Source: Paeniglutamicibacter terrestris
GTDB taxonomy: Bacteria; Actinomycetota; Actinomycetes; Actinomycetales; Micrococcaceae
Reading direction: 5' to 3'
Assembly: GCF_012271785.1 (NCBI RefSeq)
Contig: NZ_JAAWVT010000015.1
Location: 1 to 64,000 of the forward strand
DNA length: 64,000 nucleotides
The translations under genes and the position numbers were made by a program. The notes beneath the pieces were generated by a model, which was given only the letters and a program-made list of their open reading frames with translations, ran no database searches and was not told where the DNA came from. Shown here one piece after another: positions 52,848 to 61,786 of the stretch. How positions within the stretch are numbered: position 1 is the stretch's first letter; the number at the start of each line of letters is the position of its first letter.

Positions 52848-53656
52848 TAGTTCCCCGGGAAGTCCGGAACGGACTTGGCCACGAAAGCCGCGCGTCCGAT
52901 AACGGAGTCCTGAGTTTCGAAGGCCTTCACGAAGGAACGCGCCTCGGCCTCCAGCCCGTCCACCACGTTCAGCCCGGCGATCTCATTCAGGGCATCCTTG
53001 ACGTTGGCCACTGCCGTTGGTGCCTTGGAAGCGATTTCGTTGATGGTTTCCTCCGCGGCGGCGAGCAGCGCCGCGTTGTCCTCGAGGACGCGGTTCACCA
53101 AGCCGATGCGCAGTGCCTCGGCCGACTTGATGCGTCGGCCGGTGAAGATGAGTTCGCGAGCCATGGAGATGCCCACGCGTTGCTGTAGGCGCACCGAACC
53201 GCCAAAGCCCGGGACCAGCCCGAGGTTGACCTCGGGCTGCCCAAAGCTGGCGGAGGCGGAGGCGTAAATGAAATCGCAGGCCAAGGCCAGCTCGCAGCCA
53301 CCACCCAGGGCGAAGCCGTTAACCGCGGCAATCACCGGGATGGGTAGTGCTTCGAGCGCTAGGGTGACCGAGTGCATGCGTTTGCCGTAGGCCAGCGCGG
53401 CTGCCGGGTCCATGTCGTTCATTTCCACGATGTTGGCGCCCGCTACAAACGACTTTTCCCCAACGCCGGTGATGATGACCCCGCGCACCGGCCAGTGTGC
53501 GTCTACTCCGATGCGAGAAAGCACCTCGGTGAGCGCATGAAGGTCCTCAACCACCGCGGCGGCCAAGGCATTCATCGACTTCGGCTGGTTGATGCTCACC
53601 AGTAGCGCGGAGCCGCGCTGCTCGACTAGCAATGTCTCGTAGGTTCCGAACTCCAT
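52847..53656 (-). CDS. Enoyl-CoA hydratase/isomerase family protein
   Basis: 269 aa crotonase fold. GEKSFVAGANIVEMNDMD is the CoA-binding oxyanion region (usually AGADI), and AVNGFALGGGCELALACDF plus FGQPEVNLGLVPGFGGSVRL hold both catalytic glutamates. Probably beta-oxidation or aromatic-acid catabolism. ATG 53656 has AAGGAG upstream. Confidence 0.92.
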   Translation of the reverse strand: MEFGTYETLLVEQRGSALLVSINQPKSMNALAAAVVEDLHALTEVLSRIGVDAHWPVRGVIITGVGEKSFVAGANIVEMNDMDPAAALAYGKRMHSVTLALEALPIPVIAAVNGFALGGGCELALACDFIYASASASFGQPEVNLGLVPGFGGSVRLQQRVGISMARELIFTGRRIKSAEALRIGLVNRVLEDNAALLAAAEETINEIASKAPTAVANVKDALNEIAGLNVVDGLEAEARSFVKAFETQDSVIGRAAFVAKSVPDFPGN

Positions 53657-53743
53657 GTGCGCTCCTTGTGTGATTGGTCTCTCACCACCAGCGTCTCACG
53701 TTCGTGTTGAGCACAAAGGCATGGCGCGCGAGCCGCTCACACT

Positions 53744-54496
53744 TTAGCGTTTGCGGCCCTTGGCTCCTGGCTTCGCGCCGCGCCGGGTGCCGCCGCGGGC
53801 ACCGGCTTTTTTCTTAGCTTCGGCTTTCTTCAGATTCTTGGCCGCTTCGGATTGGGAGATTTGACGCTTTTTGCGCGCCTCGACTGCCTGCTCCTGTTGG
53901 CGTTGAGCCACGGATGCCTGCCGGGAGGAATTTTCCCCTCGGCCGCGCACCACACCAATGAATTCCTCGAAAACGGGGTTGGTGGGGTCATCACCCTCCG
54001 GCGCCAACCAGGCGATGCCGATGCTGGTGGAGGGAACCTCGGAGAGTTCCTTGTGCACCACATCCTTGCGGCTATGCAGGCGAGCGACGCTGAGCGGCAG
54101 CACCAGTAGTGCGGCGCCCGAGGAGCACACCTCCATGGCCATGGCCGTACCGCCCACAGATTCGGGGTAGTCGGCTAGGTCCAGGAAGTTCTCAGACTCG
54201 ATCGCGGAGTAGGGCAGCGGCTCATCATAGAGTTCGATGTCACTGTCCTTGGCCCCGCAAACGACCTGAGTCTCGTCGTATAGCGGGATCACATGGATCG
54301 TTGGGGTCTTGGGCGAGGTGCCTGTCGCAAAACGAACAAAGACGAGGTCTGAATCCCCTGCGCCAAGGCGCTGGAGGATCCCCTCGCCGTCGTAGCGCAG
54401 GGCCTGCAGCGGGTTTTGTGGATAGCGTTCGTTCCACCGGGTCAGCCATTTGCCGGGCGTGACGCCCGGTACATAGGCGATTTTTAGTCCTGTCAC
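53744..54496 (-). CDS. LysR-type effector-binding domain protein without a DNA-binding domain
   Basis: 250 aa. The first about 180 residues resemble a LysR substrate-binding domain (LKIAYVPGVTPGKWLTRW, DLVFVRFATG, HVIPLYDETQVVCGAKDS), but the N-terminal winged helix-turn-helix is absent. The last about 60 residues are a Lys/Arg/Ala/Gly-rich tail (KKAEAKKKAGARGGTRRG), probably able to bind nucleic acid non-specifically. Divergent from a DUF5997 gene with 23 bp between; the two are often neighbours in Micrococcaceae-type genomes. Function unknown. Confidence 0.7.
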   Translation of the reverse strand: MTGLKIAYVPGVTPGKWLTRWNERYPQNPLQALRYDGEGILQRLGAGDSDLVFVRFATGTSPKTPTIHVIPLYDETQVVCGAKDSDIELYDEPLPYSAIESENFLDLADYPESVGGTAMAMEVCSSGAALLVLPLSVARLHSRKDVVHKELSEVPSTSIGIAWLAPEGDDPTNPVFEEFIGVVRGRGENSSRQASVAQRQQEQAVEARKKRQISQSEAAKNLKKAEAKKKAGARGGTRRGAKPGAKGRKR

Positions 54497-54525
54497 TACC
54501 CCAGCGTACCGGTACGCTTATGCAC

Positions 54526-54912
54526 ATGAGCGAGAAAACCCCACAGAACATGAAGCCGGCGACTGCCGCAAAGAAATTGAGCATCTATTTGCCCGCGTCC
54601 CCGGCAGAGTTCCAGGAGGGCCAGGTTTCTCGGGCAACGTTTGATGAACTGGTGGCAAATCCACCGCAGTGGCTGACGGATCTTCGCGCCAATGGCCCGC
54701 ACCCGCGTCCGGTAGTGGCGCACAAGTTGAATGTTTCGATCGCGGGTTTGGCGCGTGCCGAAATCACCGAGGCATTAACCACCGAGCAGATCGATGCCTT
54801 GCTGGCTGACCGTCCTCAGTGGCTCCAGGAGGAGCGTGCCTCGCTGGCGGCCGTGCGTGCCGAAGAAAAGCGTGCACGTGACGCTGCGGCCGCCAAGGGC
54901 GACCGCAGCTAA
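54526..54912 (+). CDS. DUF5997 family protein
   Basis: About 128 aa soluble, helical protein: MKPATAAKKLSIYLPASPAEFQ, then SRATFDELVANPPQWLTDLR and a C-terminal coiled, Ala/Arg/Glu-rich end. This matches the actinobacterial DUF5997 family. The twice repeated PPQWL/RPQWLQE pattern and KLNVSIAGLARAEITEALT suggest a small helix-turn-helix-like fold, which is inference. ATG 54520 is an alternative start. Confidence 0.7.
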   Translation: MSEKTPQNMKPATAAKKLSIYLPASPAEFQEGQVSRATFDELVANPPQWLTDLRANGPHPRPVVAHKLNVSIAGLARAEITEALTTEQIDALLADRPQWLQEERASLAAVRAEEKRARDAAAAKGDRS

Positions 54913-54934
54913 TCAGGCAAGGGCCGTGGAGTAG

Positions 54935-55366
54935 TTACTTCACGGTCTTGACGATGTAAACATCGCAGGATGCTGCGTGGGCCACCGAGGTAGCCACCGA
55001 GCCGAGCACGCGGCCCAGACCCTTCATGCCAACGTTGCCAACCACGATCAGCGTGGCCGACAGGCGCTCGGCCTCGGAGACCAGCACTTCCTGTGGCTTG
55101 CCGTGGGCGGCCGATGCGGTGATCTTGGCGCTCGGCTCTGCGATGCGCAGGCCAGCTGCACACTGCTCGGCAACCTTGCCGGCCTGCTCTGCGTCGTCCA
55201 GAATCCAGGTGTCGGTGCCAATCTTCACAACTTCGGTGTTATCCGAGGTGTGGGCCGTCACGACGACCAATTCTGCATTCATGTTGGCGGCGATACGTGC
55301 TGCACGTTCCGCTGCACGCTGTGCGGTTTCGCTGCCGTCAACGCCGACGATGATGGTTTCTGCCAT
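54935..55366 (-). CDS. Universal stress protein (UspA family)
   Basis: 143 aa. IIVGVDGSETAQRAAERAARIA at the N-terminus and the ATP-binding GNVGMKGLGRVLGSVATSVAHA (GxGxxG-like GxxG-9-GS) near the C-terminus define the ATP-binding UspA type. AAGGAGCG lies about 8 nt before ATG 55366. It starts 1 bp after the dienelactone hydrolase stop, so the two form an operon. Confidence 0.9.
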   Translation of the reverse strand: MAETIIVGVDGSETAQRAAERAARIAANMNAELVVVTAHTSDNTEVVKIGTDTWILDDAEQAGKVAEQCAAGLRIAEPSAKITASAAHGKPQEVLVSEAERLSATLIVVGNVGMKGLGRVLGSVATSVAHAASCDVYIVKTVK

Positions 55367-55367
55367 G

Positions 55368-56126
55368 TTATGACGCTCCTTGTGCTGTGGCCACCGACGG
55401 TGACCGGGTTTGAGTGGGTAAAACTGTTGGGGTGACATTCTTCCGCAGGAATTCCACGGCTCGCGCCCAGGCTAGCGCTGCGGCCTCGGGTCGGTAGTTT
55501 CCCGACGGGTTTCCATCGTTGTGGAAGGCGTGTGGAGCATCATAGTAGAAAAACTCAACCTCGCGCCCAGATTCTTCTCGAATCTGGATCTCTTGCGCGT
55601 GCGCCTGCTCCACGGGATACGAGGTATCACCATTGGCATAATGCCCCTGGACGCATGCCCGCAGGCCCGCATAGCTTGAGGGAATGCCCTGACCGACTCC
55701 GTAGAAGGGCACTGCCGCAGAAATCTTTTCTCCCTGCTGTGCAGCCAACGCGAGGACAAAGCCTCCGCCCATGCAGAAACCGACGGTTCCCACGGTGGCA
55801 CTGGTGACGGCGGGCAAACTTAACAGATAGTCCACGGCACCTGCCAGCAGCTTCGCGCCGACGGCCTCGGGCAGATTCGCCATCATTTCCGCAGCTTCGT
55901 CGCCGTCATGAGCCACCGAGCCGCCGAATAGGTCCGGCGCCAGGGCTACGAACCCCTCCCCCGCCAGACGGTCGGCTACGTCACGGATGTGGTCGGTGAG
56001 CCCCCACCACTCCTGAATGACAATAACGCCCGGTCCGTGGCCACCCTCCGGCAATGAAAGGTATCCATGGGCATCATTGCCTTCGGAGGGGAAGGAAACA
56101 TTTTGGTGCGGTGTCTGGGACGCCAT
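55368..56126 (-). CDS. Dienelactone hydrolase family protein
   Basis: 252 aa from ATG 56126. VIVIQEWWGLTDHIRDVADRLA and the nucleophile elbow GFCMGGGF carry the characteristic Cys in place of Ser, and the catalytic His is in DAPHAFHND. Hydrolyses carboxymethylenebutenolide-type lactones in aromatic catabolism, but the family is broader. No other beta-ketoadipate genes are adjacent. Its operon partner is the universal stress protein. Confidence 0.88.
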   Translation of the reverse strand: MASQTPHQNVSFPSEGNDAHGYLSLPEGGHGPGVIVIQEWWGLTDHIRDVADRLAGEGFVALAPDLFGGSVAHDGDEAAEMMANLPEAVGAKLLAGAVDYLLSLPAVTSATVGTVGFCMGGGFVLALAAQQGEKISAAVPFYGVGQGIPSSYAGLRACVQGHYANGDTSYPVEQAHAQEIQIREESGREVEFFYYDAPHAFHNDGNPSGNYRPEAAALAWARAVEFLRKNVTPTVLPTQTRSPSVATAQGAS

Positions 56127-56396
56127 AGATCCTATTGCTCCTGCTCTGCATGCATGGTGGGGTGCCGAAGGAAAAGCTTGAACAACTTCCAGTCTATGCA
56201 CGGGTAAGGGGCGACCGGCCATGAATCGCCGGTAGTTTCCTCACATCGATACCGCTCAACCACAAACCGGACGCATGAAATCACCATTAATTTCTCCTTT
56301 CGCATGATGAATTTCCGCGCTTACTAAAGACATCGAAGCCCGCGGGTAATACCTTGTAAGAGTCATCACCTTGCAGATTCAAGAATTGGAGCCAAC

Positions 56397-57215
56397 ATGT
56401 CCCATCCCATGTCATCGCGCTTGGCGGCCGAGTTTCTCGGCACCGGCGTACTCGTCTTCGGAGGCTGCGGCGCGGCCATATTCTCGGCCAAGGTCGTCGC
56501 ATCCAACACGATCAACATGGGGATCGGATTCCTCGGTGTTGCGCTCGCCTTCGGTCTCACGGTCCTGGTCATGGTTTATGCCGTCGGACACGTTTCCGGC
56601 GGGCACTTCAACCCGGCGGTGACATTCGGGGCTGCGCTGGCGGGACGCATTGAATGGAAGGCCGTCCCCGCCTACATGATCACTCAGATCGTCGGCGCCT
56701 CGGTTGCTGGCTTGGCCCTCTTCGCCATCGCTAGCGGCAAGCACGGATTTGATCCGGTCACCTCGGGCTTCGCATCCAACGGTTACGCCGACCGATCCCC
56801 GGATGGCTACAGTATGCTCTCCGCGCTGCTCGCGGAAATTATTCTTACGGCCATCTTCCTGTACGTCATCCTTGGTTCCACCGATGATCGGGCGCCCAAG
56901 GGTTTTGCCGGAATTTCCATCGGGCTGACCTTAACCCTGATCCACCTGATTTCCATCCCCATCACCAACACCTCGGTTAACCCGGCTCGCTCACTGGGCG
57001 TTGCCTGGTTTGCCGGTCCGGCGGCCCTGGGTCAGGTCTGGCTGTTTATCCTCGCGCCCTTGGTTGGCGCGGCGATCGCGGGACTAACCTACCCGTTGCT
57101 GTTCGCTTCGCCGTTAATCGAATCCGCTTTGAAGTCCGCGGATGATCAGTCGACCACAACCTTGACGGAGGACGCCACCGCAACGGAGGCGAAGGCCCGA
57201 ACCGACCGCGCCTAA
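56397..57215 (+). CDS. aqpZ: Aquaporin Z-like MIP channel
   Basis: 272 aa, six membrane helices. The two NPA loops are [15 protein letters not shown] and [13 protein letters not shown]. The selectivity filter appears to be the water type: histidine in helix 5 ([10 protein letters not shown]), Thr before VNPAR and the invariant Arg. This favours aquaporin over glycerol facilitator. The C-terminal about 30 residues are acidic and Thr-rich. The 270 bp upstream contain a CCGGC/GCCGG stem near 56214 and no gene. Confidence 0.88.
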   Translation: MSHPMSSRLAAEFLGTGVLVFGGCGAAIFSAKVVASNTINMGIGFLGVALAFGLTVLVMVYAVGHVSGGHFNPAVTFGAALAGRIEWKAVPAYMITQIVGASVAGLALFAIASGKHGFDPVTSGFASNGYADRSPDGYSMLSALLAEIILTAIFLYVILGSTDDRAPKGFAGISIGLTLTLIHLISIPITNTSVNPARSLGVAWFAGPAALGQVWLFILAPLVGAAIAGLTYPLLFASPLIESALKSADDQSTTTLTEDATATEAKARTDRA

Positions 57216-57324
57216 GCTTCGGCAACAATCACGCCCACGCCGGCGATCCGTCTGGGGGTTCAGGAACGCACCCCCTTTTGTCCTATAGGCCCTGTCCCCA
57301 GACCGCGATCCTGCCGGCACAACA

Positions 57325-57359
57325 AAACACCCTCCGGTCTTAGACCGGAGGGTGTTTTT
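57325..57359. terminator. Bidirectional terminator between aqpZ and tRNA-Leu
   Basis: AACACCCTCCGGTC pairs with GACCGGAGGGTGTT across a short loop, with TTTTT on the plus strand and TTTTG on the minus strand. Serves both aqpZ and the tRNA gene. Confidence 0.85.
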
Positions 57360-57365
57360 CATATG

Positions 57366-57449
<84 letters not shown>

Positions 57450-57733
57450 ATATTTACTGCTATTTTCGTCAATGACTTCAACAGCGATAACAATCATATA
57501 CATGATTTGCCCCGAACCACTAATCGGCCCGGTGTTTGTGATCAGGGTCATGATGGGGCAACCTTTTGAGCCCCCCACTCGTTGCAGATCTCGGGGCCTC
57601 TTTCACCACATTTCGCCCCAAGGGATTTTCAAGCCAAGTAGTATCGAACATGGCGCATTGGCATCCATGCCGTGCGACGCAAGACCAGCGACCGTGTGCG
57701 AACACGTGTCAGTACCAGGAAGGGAGCGAAGCG

Positions 57734-58480
57734 ATGGGCATCATTGACAATGTCGAGCGCGGACTTGAAAAGCTTGTCACCAGCGTCTTCCGTGGCTCCG
57801 GCAACTCCGAAGTCAAGCCCGTTGAAATCGCCTCGCGCCTGCGTAATCAGATGGACTCGAAGTCCATGACCATTTCGCAGTCCCGCACTCTGGCGCCCAA
57901 CAACTTCGTTATCCGTCTGTCGGACGATGATTTTGCTCGTGCCCGTGAATGGGGCTCACCGCTTGCTCAGGAGCTGTGCTCCACCGCCCTGAATCATGCC
58001 AAAAGCCAGGGTTACACCCTGCAGGGCGCGGTTGAAGTCAGTTTCCGCAAGGACAGTTCTCTGCGTTCGGGCGATTTTGAGATTGACTCAACGATCTCCG
58101 ATGCCCCGCCCGCTTCGGTTCGCCCGTCGCCCGCGGCTCCGTCAGCACCTCCCACTCCGCCTCGCGAGGCACCCAAGCGCCAGCCGGTGCTGGATATCGC
58201 CGGGCAGCGCTATGCGTTGAACCATGCAAGCATCGTCTTGGGTCGATCGGCAGAAGCCGACATTCCCATTGATGATCCGGGAGTTTCCCGTCGCCACTTG
58301 AAGATCGAACAGCGCGGCACAACTACTTGGGCCGTGGATATGGGCTCTACCAACGGTAGCTTCGTTAATGGTCGAAAAATTGTCGGTGAGACCCAGTTGG
58401 ACGACGGTTCCACCATCAGCATGGGGCAGTCGCGAATCACTTTCCGACTCCTCCCCCCAACCCAAGGAGACCGTGCGTGA
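57734..58480 (+). CDS. fhaA: FhaA-type FHA protein with DUF3662 domain
   Basis: About 248 aa. Residues 1-115 are the DUF3662 domain (MGIIDNVERGLEKLVTSVF), followed by a Pro/Ala-rich linker (SVRPSPAAPSAPPTPPR). Residues about 155-240 form an FHA domain (IVLGRSAEADIPIDDPGVSRRHLKI and DMGSTNGSFVNG) that binds phosphothreonine. In mycobacteria FhaA recruits the phosphorylated MviN-like lipid-II flippase complex. Start ATG 57734 after AAGGGAG. Overlaps fhaB as GTGA; first gene of the pstP-rodA-pbpA-pknA operon. The 284 bp upstream should contain the operon promoter. Confidence 0.93.
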   Translation: MGIIDNVERGLEKLVTSVFRGSGNSEVKPVEIASRLRNQMDSKSMTISQSRTLAPNNFVIRLSDDDFARAREWGSPLAQELCSTALNHAKSQGYTLQGAVEVSFRKDSSLRSGDFEIDSTISDAPPASVRPSPAAPSAPPTPPREAPKRQPVLDIAGQRYALNHASIVLGRSAEADIPIDDPGVSRRHLKIEQRGTTTWAVDMGSTNGSFVNGRKIVGETQLDDGSTISMGQSRITFRLLPPTQGDRA

Positions 58481-58959
58481 ACGACTTAGTGTTCACCGTG
58501 CTGCGGCTCGGATTCCTCATTCTTCTCTGGCTCTTGGTTTTGAGCATCATCGGAGCACTGCGTCGTGACCTTGCCATTGGCGGCAAGGCACGCGTTGGTG
58601 CCCCTACGGCCAGAGAAATCCGTAAGAACCCTTCACTTGCACCACCTCCGGAGGTTCCTGCCAAGCAGCAGGCCAAGACTCTGGTGATCACCGAGGGGCC
58701 GCTCACGGGTCTTGAGCACCCGCTCACGGCAAGCCCGGTATTACTCGGACGCGCCCAAGAAGCCACGATTGTGCTCGAAGATGATTATTCCTCGGGTCGC
58801 CACGCGCGGCTGTTCCCTCAGGGCACCCGCTGGTTCATTGAAGATCTCGGCTCCACCAACGGCACTTTCCTCGGTGATGCCCAGCTCACCCGAGCCCAGC
58901 CCGTTGAACTTGGTCAGAAAATCCGCATCGGCAAAACCGTCATGGAGCTGAGGCCCTAG
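58477..58959 (+). CDS. fhaB: FhaB-type FHA protein
   Basis: 160 aa, GTG start overlapping fhaA. An N-terminal membrane helix (VLRLGFLILLWLLVLSIIGAL) is followed by a linker and an FHA domain: LLGRAQEATIVLEDDYSSGRHARL and DLGSTNGTFLGD. In mycobacteria this protein (FipA/FhaB) binds phosphorylated FtsZ and kinases at the division site. Ends 2 bp before pstP. Confidence 0.92.
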   Translation: MNDLVFTVLRLGFLILLWLLVLSIIGALRRDLAIGGKARVGAPTAREIRKNPSLAPPPEVPAKQQAKTLVITEGPLTGLEHPLTASPVLLGRAQEATIVLEDDYSSGRHARLFPQGTRWFIEDLGSTNGTFLGDAQLTRAQPVELGQKIRIGKTVMELRP

Positions 58960-58961
58960 AT

Positions 58962-60383
58962 ATGGCCTTGATGCTGAAATTTGCGGCGCGCAGCGATGTT
59001 GGCAAGGTGCGTTCCAAAAACGACGACTCCGGCTATGTGGGCCGCTATCTGGCTGTCGTGGCCGATGGTATGGGTGGCCACGTCGGTGGCGATGTCGCCA
59101 GCGCCTCCACGGTGCTGGACTTGGTTCACCTCGATCTGCCCGAAACTCCCGATCCCGAAACTGTGCTGCCCGATGAAATCCAGGCAGCAAATCTGGTTTT
59201 GAACGAATTGGTGAACGCTAACCCGAAACTCTCGGGCATGGGAACCACCGTGACTGCCATGCTGCTCACCGGTGACGTCCTGCAATTTGCACACATCGGA
59301 GATTCACGCGCATATCGTCTGAAAAACGACGTTTTTGAGCAGATCAGCCACGACCACACCTTTGTCCAACGGCTTGTTGACGAGGGCCGTTTGCGGCCCG
59401 AGGAAGCCGAAATACATCCGCACAAGAACGTCTTGCTCCGCGTGCTCGGTGATTCGGATGCCAGCCCCGAATTGGACGTCGCGAAGTACCCCGTCCAGGT
59501 CGGTGAGCGGTGGATGTTGTGCTCCGACGGCTTGAATGCCGTTGTTCCCGACTCCATAACCGAACGCATCATGCGCGGCACCGCATCCCTCGAGGAAACC
59601 GTTGAGGACCTCGTGGAAACCACGCTGGCCCACGGCTCCCCCGACAACGTGACCATCGTGGTCTTTGAAATCGTCGAGGACAGCCCCGAAAACGTCCTAG
59701 AACCAGAGCTCCAAGCCGATGGATTTGCGGAGCCAGCTCCCGATACCGGACAGCTGACCATCGCCGTCGGCGGAGACCTCGAGGCCAGCGCAGCGCTGAT
59801 CCGCCACGAAATGTCCAAGCGCCCCCATTTGTTGGTGGGTTCTGCCGAGCTGGCGACCAAAACCGGCAATCTGCCGATCGTCACCCAGCGTTCGGGCGAA
59901 AAGCGTGCTGCGGCCATCCTGACCCACAAGACCCCTGATGAGCAGTCGGCAGCGGGTAACAACGCGGCCGCAACGGACTCGTTCCGACAGCGGCGTTGGC
60001 TGGTGCCGACCTTCCTGGCTCTGATGACGCTGATTTTGGCAGTGGTGTGTGGCTGGGGCTACTTGTGGACCCAAACCCAATACTTCGTTGGCAACCAAGA
60101 CGGTCATGTCGCGATCTTCCGCGGTGTGGCTCAAGATCTTGGCCCCATCAAGCTTTCGCACGTGGATTCGGTGACGGATATCCCGCTGGATGCTCTGCCG
60201 GTGTACACCCAGCAGCGCATTAAGACGGCTATCCCCGCACCGGATCTGGCCCACGCACAAACCATGGTCAACGAGTTGCTGGTCACTGCAAAGCAACGTT
60301 GCCCGGTCATCGTTCCGGAGAATCCGCAAGCGGCGGGCAACGTGCCGGTACTGCCCCCTTACTGCCAGGAGATCACCCCGTGA
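58962..60383 (+). CDS. pstP: PP2C-type Ser/Thr protein phosphatase
   Basis: 473 aa. The PP2C catalytic domain (about 1-240) has RSKNDDSGY, VADGMGGHVGGDVAS, the metal aspartates in LCSDGLN and GSPDNVTIVVF. A cytoplasmic linker, one membrane helix (about 347-370, FLALMTLILAVVCGWGYLW) and an extracytoplasmic domain follow. Dephosphorylates PknA/PknB and their substrates. Overlaps rodA as GTGA. Confidence 0.94.
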   Translation: MALMLKFAARSDVGKVRSKNDDSGYVGRYLAVVADGMGGHVGGDVASASTVLDLVHLDLPETPDPETVLPDEIQAANLVLNELVNANPKLSGMGTTVTAMLLTGDVLQFAHIGDSRAYRLKNDVFEQISHDHTFVQRLVDEGRLRPEEAEIHPHKNVLLRVLGDSDASPELDVAKYPVQVGERWMLCSDGLNAVVPDSITERIMRGTASLEETVEDLVETTLAHGSPDNVTIVVFEIVEDSPENVLEPELQADGFAEPAPDTGQLTIAVGGDLEASAALIRHEMSKRPHLLVGSAELATKTGNLPIVTQRSGEKRAAAILTHKTPDEQSAAGNNAAATDSFRQRRWLVPTFLALMTLILAVVCGWGYLWTQTQYFVGNQDGHVAIFRGVAQDLGPIKLSHVDSVTDIPLDALPVYTQQRIKTAIPAPDLAHAQTMVNELLVTAKQRCPVIVPENPQAAGNVPVLPPYCQEITP

Positions 60384-61786
60384 GCGAGTTGGAAACCACG
60401 CCCGTCTCCAGGCGAAATATGGAACTGCTGCTGTTGCTCCTCGCCCTGGCCGTCGCCATGGCTGCCTACTATCTGGTGGGCATCAACAGCGATGGTGGCA
60501 TGAGTCAGGAGTTCATCAGCCAAGGTCTCATTCTGGCCGCTCTGTCCCTTGTTTTCCATGTAATTCTGCGGATCTGGGCCAAGTATGCCGATCCGGTAAT
60601 ACTTCCGGTGACTGTTGCCCTTAACGGCATTGGTCTAGCCATGATCCACCGAATCGACCTAGCACGCACCACCGACGCCGCTTTCCGCCAGATTCTATGG
60701 ACGGGCGTCGCGATGGTGATTGCCATGATCGTTTTGTGGGCCATCCGCGATCATCGCGTACTGCGTCGCTTCACTTATATCGCCTTGGCCGCATCGGTCT
60801 TGTTGCTGCTGCTTCCACTGATCCCAGGCTTAGGCGTCATCATCAACGGTGCACGGATCTGGGTCCGCGTTGGTTCGGTCCTGTCCTTCCAGCCCGGTGA
60901 ATTGGCGAAAATCACCCTGGCAATATTCTTTGCCGGCTATCTTTCTTCAAACCGCGAGCTGATCCTGCTTGCCGGCCGAAAGTTTGGCCCTCTGCAGCTG
61001 CCTCGAGCCCGAGATCTCGGCCCCATGGTTGTCGCTTGGCTGGTCAGCATCGGTGTTTTGGTGATCCAACGCGACCTTGGTTCGTCGATCCTGTTCTTCG
61101 GCCTCTTCATGGTGATGATTTACGTTGCCACAGCGCGCGTGAGCTGGATCGTCATCGGCGTGCTCATGCTGGCAGGCGGCGGAACCTTCGCCTACCTGAC
61201 CATGAGTCACGTGACCCGACGCATCAACGGCTGGTTGAACGCCTTTGATCCCGAGATTTTCCACGCCCAAGGTGGCAGCAGTCAGATCGTTGAGGGGCTT
61301 TTCGGGCTCGCTAACGGCGGATTGTTGGGTACCGGACTGGGTAACGGCAGTCCCTATATGGTGCCGCTGGCCAACAGTGACATGATCGTCGCATCTCTGG
61401 GCGAGGAGCTGGGACTTATTGGCCTCAGTGCCATTGTCCTGTGTTATCTCATCTTGGTCAGCCGCGGTATGCGTGCAGCCTTGGGATCCCGGGACACCTT
61501 CGGCAAGCTCTTGGCCACCGGATTGTCTTTCACCGTCGGCCTGCAGTGCTTTGTGGTGATTGGCGGTGTCACCCGGTTGATCCCGTTGACCGGCCTCACC
61601 ACACCCTTCATGGCTGCCGGCGGTTCATCGTTGCTATCGAACTGGATCATTGTTGCCTTGCTGCTCTTGATTTCTCATAATTCCCGCAGACCGATCCTTT
61701 CCGGTGTCTCGGCCACCGCCGAGGTCGCCACCAGGGCGCCGCGCAGCGGCGGCTTATTTGGCAAGCGAAAGGAGTCACAGCGATGA
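60380..61786 (+). CDS. rodA: FtsW/RodA/SpoVE-family peptidoglycan polymerase
   Basis: About 468 aa SEDS glycosyltransferase with about 10-12 membrane segments. GTG start at 60380 overlaps pstP. RVGSVLSFQPGELAKI, QRDLGSSILFFGLFMVMIYVA and NSDMIVASLGEELGLIG are SEDS signatures, with the catalytic Asp in QRDLG region. Works with the following class B PBP to polymerise and cross-link peptidoglycan during elongation. Confidence 0.94.
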   Translation: MSELETTPVSRRNMELLLLLLALAVAMAAYYLVGINSDGGMSQEFISQGLILAALSLVFHVILRIWAKYADPVILPVTVALNGIGLAMIHRIDLARTTDAAFRQILWTGVAMVIAMIVLWAIRDHRVLRRFTYIALAASVLLLLLPLIPGLGVIINGARIWVRVGSVLSFQPGELAKITLAIFFAGYLSSNRELILLAGRKFGPLQLPRARDLGPMVVAWLVSIGVLVIQRDLGSSILFFGLFMVMIYVATARVSWIVIGVLMLAGGGTFAYLTMSHVTRRINGWLNAFDPEIFHAQGGSSQIVEGLFGLANGGLLGTGLGNGSPYMVPLANSDMIVASLGEELGLIGLSAIVLCYLILVSRGMRAALGSRDTFGKLLATGLSFTVGLQCFVVIGGVTRLIPLTGLTTPFMAAGGSSLLSNWIIVALLLLISHNSRRPILSGVSATAEVATRAPRSGGLFGKRKESQR

